Positions 62,401 to 64,000 of a stretch of 64,000 nucleotides of DNA are shown here, piece after piece. Each line of letters opens with the position of its first letter. The stretch's first letter is position 1. This DNA comes from Macropodus opercularis (lineage: Eukaryota > Chordata > Actinopteri > Anabantiformes > Osphronemidae): NCBI GenBank assembly GCA_030770545.1, contig CM061100.1, positions 193,501 through 257,500 of the forward strand, written 5' to 3'. A model generated the notes under the pieces. That model searched no databases, had not been told where the DNA came from, and worked only from the letters and a program-made list of their open reading frames with translations. The translations under genes were made by a program, and so were the position numbers.

Positions 62401-64000
62401 TCTGAACGGGTCAGTCGAGTTAGGGTTTAAATATTCCAGTTACCAGAATATGTTCTGTCTCGATTTGTCTCTGCACCGACCCACAGAACCGTCTGCATTC
62501 AAGACCAGTCGACCTGGTGTCACATAGAGGTTCTGAATCCATCACTAGTGGCTGATGGAGGCAGCACAGTTTGGACCTCTGGTTCTGGTTCTGTGTGTGT
62601 GTGAGACCAATCCTCTGTTTGAACACGCGGCCTGTTAATCCCTCGGCAGCTGCTCCTCACTCATCTGTCCTCACTGCCAGCCCAGCACACATCCAGAACC
62701 TGAGCCGGGCTATTTGTGGACCTCAGAGCTCGGCTTTGTCTCTGAAAGGCCTGACGGGTCAGAAGTTCGATCGGAGGAGCTTCCTGGTCTGTGGTGTCGT
62801 AGCAGGAGGTCAGTCTTGCTGTAAACAGGACCTCGTGTTCTGTTATGTCCAGTTTAATGAGCAGTGGGCGGAAACGGCCGTGTTTTGATTCCTGGTGGGA
62901 TTCTAGAAATGTTCTAGAAAAAAACCTTCATAGATTCAAAAATCACAGCCAGGAGAACAATAGAGATAGTGGAGGTCAAAGGTCAAAACGCTCTGTATCA
63001 GTCGGGTTGGAACATGCTGGGAAGGTTCTGGAGCGAACAGAACGTTTGTATTTCCTGAGCAACATTGTCTGAAAGTGAAAACAGTCGAACTTTCTGTGTG
63101 ACGTGTCGAGGATGTGAGTCCAGGAATGTTTGTGTTAATTCCTGGCGTTCAGTGGTCACGATAAATCAGGTTCTGGTCTGGTTGGATCCGTCTTCACTGA
63201 CGTCTCAGCGTGAGTTTCCTGGAGACGGGAAAACTTCTCCTGGTCCCAGACTCGTTTCCTTTTACGGCTCCAGGAGCCGAGAGTTCACGGGGAAGCGGGT
63301 CGAGCGGAGCGGGTCTGTGTCTACCTGCTGGGGGGGCTGCACATTCCTGTGACCTGATGTCAGGTCTGTGGGGGAGGAGTCATGTGACCTACTTCAGGAC
63401 GGCAGCCGGATGTTTGATCAGCTGACACATCCGGGCCCGAGGAGTCGCAGCGAGTTCAGCTCCGACTCTGCTGACAGACAGCGAACACAAAGGTGCAAAG
63501 TTCACTTTGGCTGCTTCCAACCCGACCATGACTCAGCAGTGGGAAACACGCCGACTCACTGTCCAGTCCGGACCCGTCGGTTTTCAAAGGTTTAAATGAC
63601 TGAGGAGACGCCTAGTCCTGGTTCTGATGTTCTGCTCGTGTCTGAGCGACTCGTCTCCTCTAATCCGGGATTATACAACAGGTTTGGCCTTGAATGGTTC
63701 TGCGTTGATCTGTTTAGATCGTCCCTGAGCTCAGCTCATCTGTTAACGTTCAGACGCCCTGATCATTAAAGCATCAGCGAGATGCTGCAGAATCACAGCA
63801 GGTCCGAGCGTCGGGTTGATCCGCTGGACCCTGAAAACGGGTCAAACCCAGATCAGAGCGTTATTGAGCCGCAGCTGCCTTGAAAACAGGTTTTAACACG
63901 TGAGCGTAATCCCAGCGTCGGATGGAGAATAATGCAGATGATGTCTCTGTTTGTCTGGCAGAGACAACCGAACCGTCTGACGGATCCGGTCCGAGAGTCA
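59412..64000 (+). other. MFHAS1 intron 1 (continues beyond window)
   Basis: I found no continuation of MFHAS1 and no other gene here. The sequence carries many GGTTCTG words and scattered short open frames. The large first intron agrees with what is known of mammalian MFHAS1. Confidence 0.6.

Overview
The window is a piece of a vertebrate nuclear genome, almost certainly a compact teleost fish (probably a percomorph). Coding exons have canonical GT-AG boundaries, most introns are only 70-300 bp, several minisatellites interrupt the sequence, and the gene content is vertebrate. I cannot name the species. All exon boundaries were placed by eye, using splice consensus, reading phase and remembered mammalian family sequences. 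In each complete multi-exon model the exon lengths sum to a whole number of codons.

Layout, left to right. 276-17141 (+): MYO5B, all 40 coding exons (1,819 codons plus stop). 17142-21058: intergenic, with a palindromic GCTAGCTGTGGC-type tandem repeat. 21059-23960 (+): IL7R, 8 exons, 419 aa. 24932-27345 (-): CAPSL, convergent with IL7R, carrying two alternative terminal coding exons. 28465-29244 (-): a single-exon Cx43-like short connexin. 31973-35079 (+): a divergent gasdermin, 446 aa. 36359-37111 and 39914-40546 (-): two apolipoprotein L-like paralogues. 42904-47020 (-): LMBRD2, 17 coding exons, 703 aa, with a predicted non-coding first exon at about 51.45-51.64 kb, which places a 3.2-kb 23-bp minisatellite inside its first intron. 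53866-54675 (+): PPP1R3B. 56486-59411 (+): first coding exon of MFHAS1; the gene runs off the right edge.

Gene order fits known vertebrate synteny in three blocks. MYO5B corresponds to human 18q21. IL7R-CAPSL-LMBRD2 corresponds to human 5p13. PPP1R3B-MFHAS1 corresponds to human 8p23. Between CAPSL and LMBRD2, where human has UGT3A genes, this fish has a block of membrane-channel or membrane-active genes: connexin, gasdermin and two ApoL-like genes.

No prokaryotic features, CRISPR arrays, tRNA/rRNA genes or intact transposons were seen. The most interesting points are: the duplicated, protein-conserved terminal exon of CAPSL; an X-box in the CAPSL promoter; a caspase-type DEPD tetrapeptide in the gasdermin interdomain linker; an AG-free minisatellite of nearly 800 bp feeding a MYO5B splice acceptor; and a CpG-decay gradient along the 3.2-kb minisatellite in LMBRD2 intron 1.
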